Below, piece by piece: positions 1 to 8,639 of a stretch of 64,000 nt of DNA. The translations under genes were made by a program, and so were the position numbers. The stretch lies in the NCBI RefSeq assembly GCF_005938225.1, contig NZ_VCPC01000003.1, positions 186,001 to 250,000 of the forward strand. Direction: 5' to 3'. Position 1 is the first letter of the stretch. The number at the start of each line of letters is the position of its first letter. Source of the DNA: Arenibacterium halophilum. GTDB taxonomy: Bacteria > Pseudomonadota > Alphaproteobacteria > Rhodobacterales > Rhodobacteraceae. The notes below the pieces were generated by a model. The model did not search any database, had not been told where the DNA came from, and worked only from the letters and a program-made list of their open reading frames with translations.

Positions 1-95
1 CGGACCGGATGTATTTCGACGCACTGGAACAGGTCCCCCTGCCCACCGGCGCGGTCGAGGGGCGCTGCTTCATCTACCGCCGCCCGACCGCCTGA
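1..95 (+). CDS. C-terminal end of an unidentified protein (partial)
   Basis: An open frame enters from the left edge and ends at the TGA at 93-95, giving about 30 residues that finish in RCFIYRRPTA. The composition (Tyr, Phe, Arg, no low-complexity bias) looks like a genuine protein C-terminus rather than a chance frame. It converges on the glutathione transferase gene, whose stop lies 4 bases away. Too little remains to name a family. Confidence 0.5.
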   Translation, partial: DRMYFDALEQVPLPTGAVEGRCFIYRRPTA

Positions 96-98
96 GCG

Positions 99-728
99 TT
101 ACAGCAGCGCGCTGGGGCGTTCGCGGATGTTGTCGCGCCACGTCAGCGTGGCCTTATGTGTCTCGGGAACGCGCATCTTGATGACGCGGGCGAATTCGAC
201 AAAGACAAACGCGGTGATGTCGGCCAGCGTGAAGTGATCGGCCGCCAGAAACGGGCTTTCGCCCAGCCGCCCCTCGAGCAGGTCGAAAAACACGGCGGTC
301 CGCGTCAGCCCACGCTCGGCCAGCTCGGGGATTTGTGCGTGGTTCGTCGGGCCGGGCAGGGCGCGATCCTTCATATGCGGGTTGGAATTGCGCAGCGCCT
401 CGGCAATGGGCTGGCCGCCCTGCTGTTCCGCAATCGCGTTCCACATCAGCACCTGCCCCTTTTCCTCGGGGGTGCGTCCCATCAGCGGCGGTTCGGGTTG
501 AAAAGCCTCGAGGTAGGCGGCGATCCCAAGGTTCTCTGTCAGTGTCGCCCCGCCTGCCGTGACCAGAACGGGCAGGGTGGCGCGCGGGTTCACGGCCAGA
601 AACTCAGGTGCCATCTGCTCGCCGTTGGCGATCGAAACCTCGTGGGTTTCGATGGTCAGCCCCTTTTCGGCGATGAACATCCGGGCGCGGCGTGGGCTGG
701 GCGCGGTGGAACAGTCGTAGAAAATCAT
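99..728 (-). CDS. Glutathione S-transferase family protein
   Basis: This is a 209-residue soluble transferase with an N-terminal thioredoxin-like domain (MIFYDCSTAPSPRRARMF, then a cis-Pro region LPVL around residues 52-55) and an all-helical C-terminal domain. I start it at 728 rather than at the upstream in-frame codon at 776, because a GGGAGGA ribosome site sits just before 728 and the glutathione-binding fold begins there. Such enzymes conjugate or reduce electrophiles with glutathione; the substrate cannot be read from sequence. It lies downstream of ackA on the same strand with a gap of about 70 bases, so co-transcription is possible but not shown. Confidence 0.85.
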   Translation of the reverse strand: MIFYDCSTAPSPRRARMFIAEKGLTIETHEVSIANGEQMAPEFLAVNPRATLPVLVTAGGATLTENLGIAAYLEAFQPEPPLMGRTPEEKGQVLMWNAIAEQQGGQPIAEALRNSNPHMKDRALPGPTNHAQIPELAERGLTRTAVFFDLLEGRLGESPFLAADHFTLADITAFVFVEFARVIKMRVPETHKATLTWRDNIRERPSALL

Positions 729-798
729 GAATCGTCCTCCCTTGGGCAGCTTTCCCGCTTTGCGCAGCCAGAGCAAGGCCCGCGCAAATGCCGTTGCG

Positions 799-1935
799 TC
801 ACGTCAACAGCGCATTGGCGGCCCGGGCAATGACCAGTTCTTCGTCGGTGGGAATGACTAGGATACGTGCAGCGCCGGTCCCGATGTCCTGCGCATTCGC
901 GTCATTGGCGGGGCCGTCGATTTCCAGCCCCAGAAACGCCAGCCCTTCGACCGCGCGCGCGCGGATCGCCCCGGCATTTTCGCCAACCCCACCGCAGAAC
1001 ACCAGCGCGTCGATCCCGCCCAGCGTCGCCGCCATCGCTCCGATCTCGCGCCGCAGCCGTTCGATGTAGTACTCCAGCGCCTGCGCCGCCTCGGGCACGT
1101 CACTTTCCAGCAGCGTGCGCATATCATGGCTGATGCCCGACAGCCCCAGCATCCCGCTTTGGCGGTACAGAAGGTCGGTCAGTTCAGGCGCGCCCAGGCC
1201 CTGATCCAGCAGATACAGGATCACGCCCGGGTCGATCTGGCCGCAGCGCGTGCCCATCGCCAGCCCGTCAAGCGCCGAAAACCCCATCGTCGTGCTGATG
1301 GATCGCCCGTTGCGAAGCCCACAAAGCGACGCACCATTGCCCAGATGCGCAATGATCACGCGCCCGGCGGCAAGGCCAGGCTCGTTCTGGCGCAGCACGC
1401 CCGAGATATAATCGTAGCTGAGCCCGTGAAATCCATAGCGACGGATACCCCGCTCGTAATAGGCGCGCGGCAGCCCGTAGGTGTCATTGGCAAAGGCATG
1501 GCCCTGATGAAAGGCGGTGTCGAAACATCCGACCTGCACGGCATCGGGAAAGGCAGCCTGCGCGGCACTCACGGCCGCAAGGTTGTGTGGTTGATGCAGC
1601 GGAGCCAGCGGGATCAGCCCGGCGAGCGTTTGCAGCACATCCGGCGTCAACTCCATAGGAGCGGAGAAATCCGGCCCGCCATGCACGATACGATGGCCCA
1701 CCGCCGCCACACGGCCGCCCCCCAGCATAGGCCGGATGGTGACAAGAATCGCTTGAACCGCGTTGGCATGGTCGCTGGCATCGATGGCGGTGGATGTTCC
1801 ATCCACCTTTAATCTGGCATCGCCGCCGATCCGCTCGACCTGACCCGCGCCCACCAGATCGGGCGCAACAGCCTGCGTGTAGACCGCGAATTTGATCGAC
1901 GAACTGCCCGCATTCAGCGTCAGGATTGCGCTCAT
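799..1935 (-). CDS. ackA: Acetate kinase
   Basis: A 378-residue cytoplasmic acetate/propionate kinase that interconverts acyl phosphate plus ADP with the carboxylate plus ATP. Family signatures are present: NAGSSSIKF near the N-terminus, HRIVHGG, YGFHGLSYDYI, and the ATP-binding stretch AHLGNGASLCGLRNGRSIS. The length is slightly under the usual 400. Its ATG overlaps the stop of the upstream MaoC-phosphotransacylase gene by four bases (ATGA), so the two are almost certainly translationally coupled and form an acyl-CoA to acyl-phosphate to acid route that yields ATP. The true acyl substrate could be acetyl, propionyl or butyryl. Confidence 0.95.
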   Translation of the reverse strand: MSAILTLNAGSSSIKFAVYTQAVAPDLVGAGQVERIGGDARLKVDGTSTAIDASDHANAVQAILVTIRPMLGGGRVAAVGHRIVHGGPDFSAPMELTPDVLQTLAGLIPLAPLHQPHNLAAVSAAQAAFPDAVQVGCFDTAFHQGHAFANDTYGLPRAYYERGIRRYGFHGLSYDYISGVLRQNEPGLAAGRVIIAHLGNGASLCGLRNGRSISTTMGFSALDGLAMGTRCGQIDPGVILYLLDQGLGAPELTDLLYRQSGMLGLSGISHDMRTLLESDVPEAAQALEYYIERLRREIGAMAATLGGIDALVFCGGVGENAGAIRARAVEGLAFLGLEIDGPANDANAQDIGTGAARILVIPTDEELVIARAANALLT

Positions 1936-3317
1936 ACCCCGCCCCCATGCGCCGCGTTCAGTGCCGCCACCGCGCAGGATGCCAGCCGCGCGTGTTCGTC
2001 ATCGGCCCGACTGGTCAGGATCACCGGGCATTTCGCCCCCATCACGATCCCGGCGCTGCGGGCGTGCGCCAGATACGTCAGCTCTTTCGCCAGCATGTTT
2101 CCGGCTTCCATGTTCGGCGCGATCAGGATTTCGGCGCGGCCCGCGACCATCGATTTGATCCCCTTGGTCATCGCGGCGCCAAGATCGACGGCATTGTCCA
2201 TCGCCAGCGGCCCATCGACCAGCCCGCCCTTGATCTGGCCCCGGTCTGCCATCTTCGACAGGATTGCTGCATCCAGCGTCGAGGGGATGGCCGGGTTCAC
2301 CTTTTCCACGGCCGACAGGATCCCGACCCGGGGCTCCGCCACCCCCAGGCTGTGCGCCAGGTAGATCGCGTTCTGCGTGATGTCGGCCTTGGCCATCAGG
2401 TCGGGCGCGATGTTGATCGCTGCGTCGCTGACCATCAGCAGATGATCCAGCCCCGGCACATCCATCACGAAGACATGGCTCAGCCGCCGCGCGGTGCGCA
2501 GCCCGGTGTCGCGCTGAACGATGGCGGCCAGGAAAACATCGGTATGCAGGTGCCCTTTCATCAACGCGCCCGCCAGGCCTTCGTTCACCATCTGCACGGC
2601 ACGGGCAGCGGCGGCCTTGTGATCGGGCACATCGACGATCTGGATGCCCTCCAGCGATTCCCCGGCCTCTTGCGCCGCCTTTTCGATCTGCCGGGCATCG
2701 CCCACAAGGATCGGCAGGATCAGCGTATGCCGCGCCGCCAGCAGGGCACCGGCCAACGAATCGGGTTCTTCAGGGGCCACCACGACAGTGGGAATGGGCG
2801 GCAATGGTTCCGCCAATTCCAACAGCCGGTCGAAATGCCGGTGGCTCTGCACCGTCAGCCCCGGAATGTCATCGGCGCGGAACGACAAGGCGCGCTCGGG
2901 TGCGATTACCTCTGCTTCGCCCCGCAGTACGGGCGTGCCATCGGCGCCGAACACCTCGGTCGCCAGCCGCACCAGCCGGCCGGGTTCCTTTGCCAGCACC
3001 CGCACCCGCGCGGTCAGCACATCACCGGCATGGGCCTGCCCGACGAATTCCAGAGTCTGCGCCCGATACAGCGTGCCCGGTCCCGGCAGCCGCGTGCCCA
3101 GCACGGCCGAGATCAATGAGGCCACCCACATCCCCGGCGCCACCGCCTCGGGGCGGCCATCGCCGTCGCCATCCTCTTTCGGCAGGTGCATCGGGTTCAG
3201 ATTGCCCGAGGAATTGGCGTAAACATACAGGTCGTCGGCGCGCAGCGCGCGCGTCAACTCGGCCTCCATCCCGACGCGCAGGCTGACATAGGGCACGTTG
3301 GCAATCGTCTCGGTCAT
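1932..3317 (-). CDS. MaoC-like hydratase fused to phosphate acetyl/butyryltransferase
   Basis: A 461-residue two-domain protein. Residues about 1-150 form a MaoC-type hotdog domain (annotated in relatives as enoyl-CoA hydratase). Residues about 165-460 form a phosphate acyltransferase domain of the PTA/PTB family, with ALMKGHLHTDVFLAA, NAIYLAHSLGV and AILIAPNMEAGNMLAKELTYLA-like blocks in order. The start at 3317 is chosen because MTETIANVPYVSLRVGM begins the hotdog domain; a codon at 3344 is also in frame. It is the first gene of a pair with ackA. The fusion is found in Rhodobacteraceae and relatives. The acyl chain length used is unknown. Confidence 0.88.
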   Translation of the reverse strand: MTETIANVPYVSLRVGMEAELTRALRADDLYVYANSSGNLNPMHLPKEDGDGDGRPEAVAPGMWVASLISAVLGTRLPGPGTLYRAQTLEFVGQAHAGDVLTARVRVLAKEPGRLVRLATEVFGADGTPVLRGEAEVIAPERALSFRADDIPGLTVQSHRHFDRLLELAEPLPPIPTVVVAPEEPDSLAGALLAARHTLILPILVGDARQIEKAAQEAGESLEGIQIVDVPDHKAAAARAVQMVNEGLAGALMKGHLHTDVFLAAIVQRDTGLRTARRLSHVFVMDVPGLDHLLMVSDAAINIAPDLMAKADITQNAIYLAHSLGVAEPRVGILSAVEKVNPAIPSTLDAAILSKMADRGQIKGGLVDGPLAMDNAVDLGAAMTKGIKSMVAGRAEILIAPNMEAGNMLAKELTYLAHARSAGIVMGAKCPVILTSRADDEHARLASCAVAALNAAHGGGV

Positions 3318-3429
3318 GAAATCGCTTTCTGCAATGCGGCACACAGGGTCAGGCGCAAGCTAGGGGCGTTCGCCCCCCGCAATCAAGCATTCGCTTGACC
3401 CGCCCCGCAATGCGCCGAATGCTGCGCCC

Positions 3430-3858
3430 ATGGTGTTGCAACTGGTTATTGGAAGCGGGCTGATCGCTCTGACGGCGCTGGTCGCCGCCTTTGCGTGGTG
3501 GCTGCTCGAGGTGTTTTTGCTGCGCAGCCACGGCTGGGCGATCCGCCCACCGCACGGGGCGCGACTGACGGCCGTACTGCTGGTGGCGATGTTCTGCACG
3601 CTCATGGTAATGACAGCCTCGGTCTGGATCTGGGCGATCGCGCTGGCGCTGCTCGACATCTTCGTCACCTTCGAGGCCTCGGTGTACTTCGCGCTCGTTG
3701 CCTTCACCACGCTCGGCTTCGGAGACATCCTCCTGCCCGTCGAATGGCGATTGCTCGGTGGGCTCGCCGCCGCCAACGGTCTGCTGATCTTCGGCCTGCT
3801 CACGGCCATGCTGGTCGAAACCCTCCGCGAAACCCGCGCCCGCCAGCGTGACGCGTGA
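3430..3858 (+). CDS. Small two-pore-helix ion channel domain protein
   Basis: A 142-residue integral membrane protein with hydrophobic helices at about residues 3-28, 46-75 and 104-127. A re-entrant pore loop with the selectivity-filter-like motif TTLGFGD at about residues 93-99 lies before the last helix, resembling the TVGYGD of potassium channels (Ion_trans_2 family). It probably assembles as a tetramer in the inner membrane, but no RCK or ligand-binding domain is attached and ion selectivity is uncertain because Tyr is replaced by Phe. It is transcribed alone, divergent from the MaoC-phosphotransacylase gene and convergent with livF. Confidence 0.8.
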   Translation: MVLQLVIGSGLIALTALVAAFAWWLLEVFLLRSHGWAIRPPHGARLTAVLLVAMFCTLMVMTASVWIWAIALALLDIFVTFEASVYFALVAFTTLGFGDILLPVEWRLLGGLAAANGLLIFGLLTAMLVETLRETRARQRDA

Positions 3859-3865
3859 CCCGACC

Positions 3866-3920
3866 CTTTTTGGGGCCAAATATCCCGGGGGAGCCCCGCA
3901 GGGGCGGGGGCAGAGCCCCG
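3866..3920 (+). repeat. Dispersed intergenic repeat, A half
   Basis: It contains the family core TTTGGGGCCAAATATCCC followed by a small stem GCCCC-gca-GGGGC and then GGGGGC-aga-GCCCC. It lies between the convergent channel and livF genes. Related copies are at 9022, 13053, 28952, 44216 and 55382 in this window. This copy has only the A half; the B partner is absent. Confidence 0.85.
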
Positions 3921-3972
3921 TTTCGTCGAGTGTTGCCGCCTCCCGGCGGCGGGGCGGTAGAGCCCCTCCTCC

Positions 3973-4674
3973 CTAGAATTCCAGATACTGTCGCCGCGTC
4001 GCCTCGTCCGCGCGCAGGTCCTCTGTCGTGCCGCTCCAGACCACCTCGCCGCGCTGGACGATGTGGTGGTGGTCGGCGATGCGCATCAGGTCGGCCAGGT
4101 TCTTGTCGACCACCAGAATCGACATGCCCTCGGCGCGCACCTGCTCCAGCGCGTCCCAGATCTTGCGGCGTACCAGCGGGGCCAGCCCTTCGGTCGCCTC
4201 GTCCAGGATCAGCAGGCGCGGATTGGTCATCAGCGCGCGGCCGATCGCCAGCATCTGCTGTTCACCGCCCGACAGCAGGTTGCCCATCGACGACACCCGC
4301 GTTTCCAGCTCGGGGAACAGCGCGAACACCTTGTCGATGGTCCAGGGATCAGCGACGCCCAAGTGGTTGCTGGCCGTTGCCACAAGGTTCTCGCGCAGCG
4401 ACAGGTTCGGGAAAATCTGCCGCCCCTCGGGCACCAGCCCAAGGCCAAGGTTTGCGGTGCGGAAACTGGCGCGACCCACCAACTCTTCGCCATCAAAGGT
4501 GATCGACCCGCCACTGGCCTTCACGATCCCCATGATCGTGTTGATCGTGGTGGTCTTGCCCATGCCGTTGCGACCCAGCAACGTGACGACCGATCCTGCG
4601 TTCAGGGCCAGCGACATGCCGAACAGCGCCTGGCTGGTGCCGTAATGGGCGGTGACGTCTTTCAGAACCAGCAT
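3973..4674 (-). CDS. livF: Branched-chain-amino-acid-type ABC transporter ATP-binding protein LivF
   Basis: A 233-residue ATPase subunit of a HAAT-family importer. It has Walker A GRNGMGKTT at about residues 35-43, signature LLSGGEQQML and Walker B LLILDEATEGLAP, and lacks a membrane segment. The short length and the VPEGRQIFPNLSLRENL block are typical of LivF. It is the last gene of the livKHMGF operon and starts 3 bases after livG ends. The operon substrate may be a branched-chain amino acid, another amino acid, urea or an aromatic acid; the ATPase does not tell. Confidence 0.93.
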   Translation of the reverse strand: MLVLKDVTAHYGTSQALFGMSLALNAGSVVTLLGRNGMGKTTTINTIMGIVKASGGSITFDGEELVGRASFRTANLGLGLVPEGRQIFPNLSLRENLVATASNHLGVADPWTIDKVFALFPELETRVSSMGNLLSGGEQQMLAIGRALMTNPRLLILDEATEGLAPLVRRKIWDALEQVRAEGMSILVVDKNLADLMRIADHHHIVQRGEVVWSGTTEDLRADEATRRQYLEF

Positions 4675-4677
4675 TGG

Positions 4678-5421
4678 TTATTCCTCGCCCAGGTAGGCGT
4701 GCTGCACCGCCTCGTTGCCGCGAATCTCGTCCGGGGTGCCGGTGGCGATGATGTGGCCGTACACCAGCACCGAAATCCGGTCGGCCAGCGCGAACACCGC
4801 CTCCATGTCATGTTCGATCAGCAGGATGGTGTGCTGGCCCTTGATGCCGCGCAGCAGCTCGACCATCTGCATCGATTCATGGCTGCCCAGCCCCGCCATC
4901 GGTTCGTCCAGCAGCATCAGCTCGGCATCCGAGGCCAGCGCAATGGCAATTTCCATCCGGCGGTGTTCGCCATGCGACAGCGCCTTGGTGCGATGTTCGG
5001 CCTTGGCGGTCAGATCGACCTTGCCCAGCAGATCCATCGCCTTGTCGCGCAAGTGGCTCAGCGACCGGGCGGGCCGCAGAAAGCGGAAGGAATGCCCGTC
5101 GCGCGCCTGCAAGGCCAGCGCCACGTTGTCGATCACGCTCATCTCCATGATCAGCGAGGTGATCTGATAGCTGCGGGTGATCCCCAGATGCGCGCGTTTG
5201 TGCGGCGGCAGGGTGGTGATGTCGCGCCCGGCGTACAGGATGCGGCCCGTATCGGGGCGCTGGCTGCCGCAGAGCTGGCTGATCATCGTGGTCTTGCCCG
5301 CGCCATTGGGGCCGATCACGGCGTGCAACTCGCCCTTTTGCACGCTCAGGTTCAGGTTGTCGGTGGCCTTGATGCCGCCAAAGCTCTTGTTCAGCCCGTC
5401 AATTTGCAGAACCGCGCTCAT
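4678..5421 (-). CDS. livG: Branched-chain-amino-acid-type ABC transporter ATP-binding protein LivG
   Basis: A 247-residue ATPase with Walker A GPNGAGKTT, a signature region altered to LSHGEHRRMEIA (His where many ABC proteins have Gly), and Walker B LMLLDEPMAGL. The QHTILLIEHDMEAVF switch region is typical of LivG. The start at 5421 is supported by an AAGGAGG site just upstream; a codon at 5442 lacks such support and would overlap livM. It follows livM with one intervening base and is translated with livF. Confidence 0.93.
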   Translation of the reverse strand: MSAVLQIDGLNKSFGGIKATDNLNLSVQKGELHAVIGPNGAGKTTMISQLCGSQRPDTGRILYAGRDITTLPPHKRAHLGITRSYQITSLIMEMSVIDNVALALQARDGHSFRFLRPARSLSHLRDKAMDLLGKVDLTAKAEHRTKALSHGEHRRMEIAIALASDAELMLLDEPMAGLGSHESMQMVELLRGIKGQHTILLIEHDMEAVFALADRISVLVYGHIIATGTPDEIRGNEAVQHAYLGEE

Positions 5422-5422
5422 C

Positions 5423-6376
5423 TCAGTCCTCCTTGCGGCCAAACATGCCGGCCAGACCGCCGCGCACGAACAGCACCACCGCCATCAGCAACAGGCCAAA
5501 GGGCAGGTGCCAGTAGATGGTGAAATGCGACAGAACCTCTTCGAGCACGATGAAGACAACCGCGCCCAGCACCGGCCCCACGGTCGTCGAGGCGCCGCCA
5601 AGGATCACCATGAACATCAATTCGCCCGAGCGCGACCAATCCATCATTTCCGGGCTGATGAAGGTGGTGAAATTCCCCAGCAGCGCCCCGGCATAGCCCG
5701 CCATCGCGCCGGAAATCACGTAGGCCACCAGCCGGAAGACATAGACGTTGAAGCCCAGCGTCGCCATGCGGTCGGGGTTGCCCTTGGCGCCTTGCAGCAC
5801 CATGCCAAAGCGCGAATTCACGATCAGCCGCACCAGCACCATCGACACGATCAAGGAGACATAAGCCAGCCCGAACAGTTGCAACGGGTTATCAAGGTCG
5901 ATCCATGCAAACTGGGACCGGGTATCGATCACAAGGCCGTCGTCGCCGCCATATTCCTCGATCGACACGATGAGGTAATAGATCATCTGCGCGAAGGCCA
6001 TCGTGATCATGATGAAATACACGCCCTTGGTGCGCAGGCAGACCAGCCCGGTCAGCAGCGCGAAGACCGCGCAGGCCAGCACCGCCAGCGGCAGCTGGAC
6101 ATAGCCCATCGTCGCCCAGTCGCCCCAGCCGGTATAAAGCCAGTGATGCGCCGGAATGCCGACCGCATAGGCGCCCAAGCCCACGAAGGCCGCGTGACCA
6201 AAGCTCACCAATCCGCCGTAGCCAAGGATCAGGTTCAGGCTGACCGCCGCGATCGCCAGGATCACCAGCCGCGTGGCGAGATCCAGGTAGAACGGGTTGC
6301 CGGTTAAAAAGAACAGTGGCGGCAGCACGCCAAGCAGGGCCATCACCGCAAGGGTGATCCATCCGCGTGTCGTCAT
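5423..6376 (-). CDS. livM: Branched-chain-amino-acid-type ABC transporter permease LivM
   Basis: A 317-residue inner-membrane permease with about eight to ten hydrophobic segments. It carries the LivM-type block NLILGYGGLVSFGHAAFVGLG near residues 45-65 and the cytoplasmic EAA-like loop near YAGALLGNFTTFISPE. The start at 6376 is used because the next residues (MTTRGWITLAVMALLG) begin the first transmembrane helix; the ATG immediately follows the livH stop (TGACATG). It forms the heterodimeric pore with LivH. Confidence 0.92.
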   Translation of the reverse strand: MTTRGWITLAVMALLGVLPPLFFLTGNPFYLDLATRLVILAIAAVSLNLILGYGGLVSFGHAAFVGLGAYAVGIPAHHWLYTGWGDWATMGYVQLPLAVLACAVFALLTGLVCLRTKGVYFIMITMAFAQMIYYLIVSIEEYGGDDGLVIDTRSQFAWIDLDNPLQLFGLAYVSLIVSMVLVRLIVNSRFGMVLQGAKGNPDRMATLGFNVYVFRLVAYVISGAMAGYAGALLGNFTTFISPEMMDWSRSGELMFMVILGGASTTVGPVLGAVVFIVLEEVLSHFTIYWHLPFGLLLMAVVLFVRGGLAGMFGRKED

Positions 6377-6377
6377 G

Positions 6378-7301
6378 TCAGCGTACCTTCGGCGGAAACA
6401 GACCCTGCGGGCGGAACGCCAGCACAAGGGCCATGATGATATAGATCAGCATCGCCGAAATCGCGGGGGCCGAGTTCTCGGCGGCGACGGGCGACATGAA
6501 CAGGGCAAAGATGTCGTCAAGGAACGACCGCCCCAGCGTGTCGATCAGCCCGATCAGCAGCGCGGCGATGAAGGCCCCTTTGATCGACCCGATCCCGCCC
6601 ACGATGATGACGACAAAGGCGGTGATGATGATGCCGTTGCCCATACCGATGGTGGCCTCGGTGATCGGGGCGATCAGCATGCCGGCCAGTCCCGCCATCG
6701 CGGCGCCAAGGGCAAACACCAGCCCGAACAGCAGCTCGATGTCGATCCCAAGGGCCGACACCATCGTCCGGTTCGACGCGCCCGCGCGGATCAGCATCCC
6801 CAGCCGGGTTCGGTTCACCATCCAGAACAGCCCGGCGGCGGCGGCCAGCCCGGCGCCAATGATCATCAGGCGAAAGGTGGGCACGACGGTATCGCCCCAC
6901 AGCGTGATTTGCCCGCGCAGCCAGTCGGGCAGCGGCACAGATAACCCCTCGGGCCCCCAGATCAGATGGGTCAGCGTGTCGATCACAAGGATCAGGCCAA
7001 AGGTGCCAAGCACATGGTCAAGATGGTCGCGGGCATAGAGCGGCCGCGCCACGAAGCGTTCGACCAGAAACCCTATGACGCCCGTGATCGGCACCGCGAC
7101 GATCAGCGCAAGGATGAAATTGCCGAACAGGTAGGTCAGCGTCGCGCAGAAGAACGCGCCCAGCATGTACAGTGACCCGTGGGCCAGATTGACAAAATCC
7201 AGAATGCCGAAGACCAGCGTCAGCCCCGAGGCGACGAGGAACAGAAGCAGCCCCAGTTGCAGCCCGTTCAGGCCCTGAATCACAAGCAGCGAAAAATCCA
7301 C
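6378..7301 (-). CDS. livH: Branched-chain-amino-acid-type ABC transporter permease LivH
   Basis: A 307-residue polytopic permease. The N-terminal block GLQLGLLLFLVASGLTLVFG and the following NLAHGSLYMLGAF are characteristic of LivH, and the C-terminus ends FRPQGLFPPKVR as in many family members. About eight membrane helices can be drawn. It is the first of the four cytoplasmic-membrane components and is separated from the binding-protein gene by 67 bases that hold a hairpin, so permease and ATPase expression is probably lower than that of the binding protein. Confidence 0.92.
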   Translation of the reverse strand: MDFSLLVIQGLNGLQLGLLLFLVASGLTLVFGILDFVNLAHGSLYMLGAFFCATLTYLFGNFILALIVAVPITGVIGFLVERFVARPLYARDHLDHVLGTFGLILVIDTLTHLIWGPEGLSVPLPDWLRGQITLWGDTVVPTFRLMIIGAGLAAAAGLFWMVNRTRLGMLIRAGASNRTMVSALGIDIELLFGLVFALGAAMAGLAGMLIAPITEATIGMGNGIIITAFVVIIVGGIGSIKGAFIAALLIGLIDTLGRSFLDDIFALFMSPVAAENSAPAISAMLIYIIMALVLAFRPQGLFPPKVR

Positions 7302-7316
7302 GCTTAACCTCTTTGC

Positions 7317-7352
7317 GAAAGAAAACCGGCCGGGCGCATGTGTCCCGGCCGG
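7317..7352 (-). terminator. Intercistronic hairpin between livK and livH
   Basis: On the minus strand a 9-bp perfect stem (CCGGCCGGG / CCCGGCCGG, loop 9) at 7326-7352 is followed by TTTTCTTT. It has the form of a partial rho-independent terminator and would let the binding protein be made in excess of the membrane components, a common arrangement in importer operons. Confidence 0.7.
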
Positions 7353-7368
7353 CTCTCAGGCAAATGCC

Positions 7369-8550
7369 TTACTTCATGTCACATTCGGCGGCAAAGCTGT
7401 CGACGTGGTTTTCGTAAACCGTTTCGACAACCTTGGTGGTCCAGACGCCATCAGCATCTTCGACCACTTCACGCAGGTAGAAGTTCTGCACCGGCAGGTT
7501 GTTGTTGCCGAAGGTGAAGTCGCCCCGCACGCTTTCGAAATCGGCCTCTTTCAGGGCGGCCCGCAGCGCGTCCTTGTCGGACATATCGCCGCCCACTTTT
7601 TCCACGGCTGAAGCGATCAGCATGATCGCGTCATAGGACTGCGCGCCATAGTACGACGGGTAATGGCCGAACTTCGCCTTGAAATCGGTGACGAATTTCT
7701 TGTTCGCGGCGTTGTCGAGCGAGGGGTCCCACTCTTGCGTCACTTTCGAGCCGATCACGTCGGTGAAGCCCGCAGATTGCAGTTTCGGCAGCGAAATCGC
7801 ATCGACCGTGAACACCGAGTAGAGCGGCAGCGTCTCTTTCAGACCGGCCTGCTGATATTGCTTCACGAAGGCACCACCGGCCGCACCGGGGTAGAACACG
7901 AACAGCCCGTCCGCGCCGCTGGCCTTGGCCTTGGCAAGTTCGGCCGAAAAATCAAGCTGGGCGTCGGCGCCCCACTTGGTCAGGTCCTTGCCGACGATTT
8001 CGCCCGTGAAGGTGCGTTCCACACCGGCGGTCATGTCCTTGCCCGCGGCATAGTTCGGCGCCATCAGGTACAGCGATTTCACGCCTTGGCGGTTCAGAAC
8101 CTCGCCCATCGCCATCGGCGTCTGGTCGTTCTGCCACGAGGTGGAAAAGAAGTTCTTGTCGCACAGCTTGCCCGCCATCTGGCTGGGACCGGCGTTGGCG
8201 GAAATCAGGATCTTGTCGGCGTCCAGCACCGATTTGCGGCTGGCCAGCAGCACGTGCGACCAGATGTAACCGGCGACGAAATCCACGTCATCCTGTTTCA
8301 CCAGCTTGTCGGTCACCTGCTTGCCGGCTTCGGGGGCGAACTGGTCATCGCCGAAAATCACCTCAAGCTCGGTGTCGCCGGCTTTGCCGCCCAGATGCTC
8401 CATTGCCAGGTTCACGGCGTTCTGCATGTCGGTCCCGATCACGGCTGCGCCGGTGGTCAGCGTTGTGACAAAGCCGATCTTTACCGGCTCGGCGTGCAGC
8501 GGCAGCGCCAGCAGGCTGGCGGTGGCCGCCATGGTCATCAATCGTTTCAT
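7369..8550 (-). CDS. livK: Periplasmic substrate-binding protein of HAAT-family ABC importer
   Basis: A 393-residue Leu/Ile/Val-binding-protein fold (peripla_BP_6 type). A Sec signal peptide of about 20 residues (MKRLMTMAATASLLALPLHA, cleavage before EPVKIG) precedes the mature domain, which starts KIGFVTTLTTGAAVIG, a typical first strand and ligand loop. Three Cys residues lie in the mature part (the first in SQMAGKLCDKNFF, the last in AAECDMK near the C-terminus). It is the first gene of the operon, preceded by a 10-bp inverted repeat at 8604-8631. HAAT binding proteins of this length may bind aromatic acids as well as amino acids, so the name livK denotes the family only. Confidence 0.9.
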   Translation of the reverse strand: MKRLMTMAATASLLALPLHAEPVKIGFVTTLTTGAAVIGTDMQNAVNLAMEHLGGKAGDTELEVIFGDDQFAPEAGKQVTDKLVKQDDVDFVAGYIWSHVLLASRKSVLDADKILISANAGPSQMAGKLCDKNFFSTSWQNDQTPMAMGEVLNRQGVKSLYLMAPNYAAGKDMTAGVERTFTGEIVGKDLTKWGADAQLDFSAELAKAKASGADGLFVFYPGAAGGAFVKQYQQAGLKETLPLYSVFTVDAISLPKLQSAGFTDVIGSKVTQEWDPSLDNAANKKFVTDFKAKFGHYPSYYGAQSYDAIMLIASAVEKVGGDMSDKDALRAALKEADFESVRGDFTFGNNNLPVQNFYLREVVEDADGVWTTKVVETVYENHVDSFAAECDMK

Positions 8551-8603
8551 TCTCTCTCCCCTTCGTTGGCAGGCCCGCTCAGGGCCGCTTGCACCATGTG
8601 TGC

Positions 8604-8631
8604 ATTATATTGCTTATTCAGGCAATATAAT
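8604..8631. promoter_or_regulatory. Perfect 10-bp inverted repeat upstream of livK (operator/promoter)
   Basis: ATTATATTGC and its exact complement GCAATATAAT are separated by 8 bases. Each arm contains a TATAAT hexamer on one strand, so the palindrome overlaps a -10-like element for the liv operon about 55 bases upstream of the livK start. It is the most AT-rich stretch nearby. A dimeric repressor site is the simplest reading; the cognate regulator is not encoded next to it. Confidence 0.65.
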
Positions 8632-8639
8632 TATCGTTT

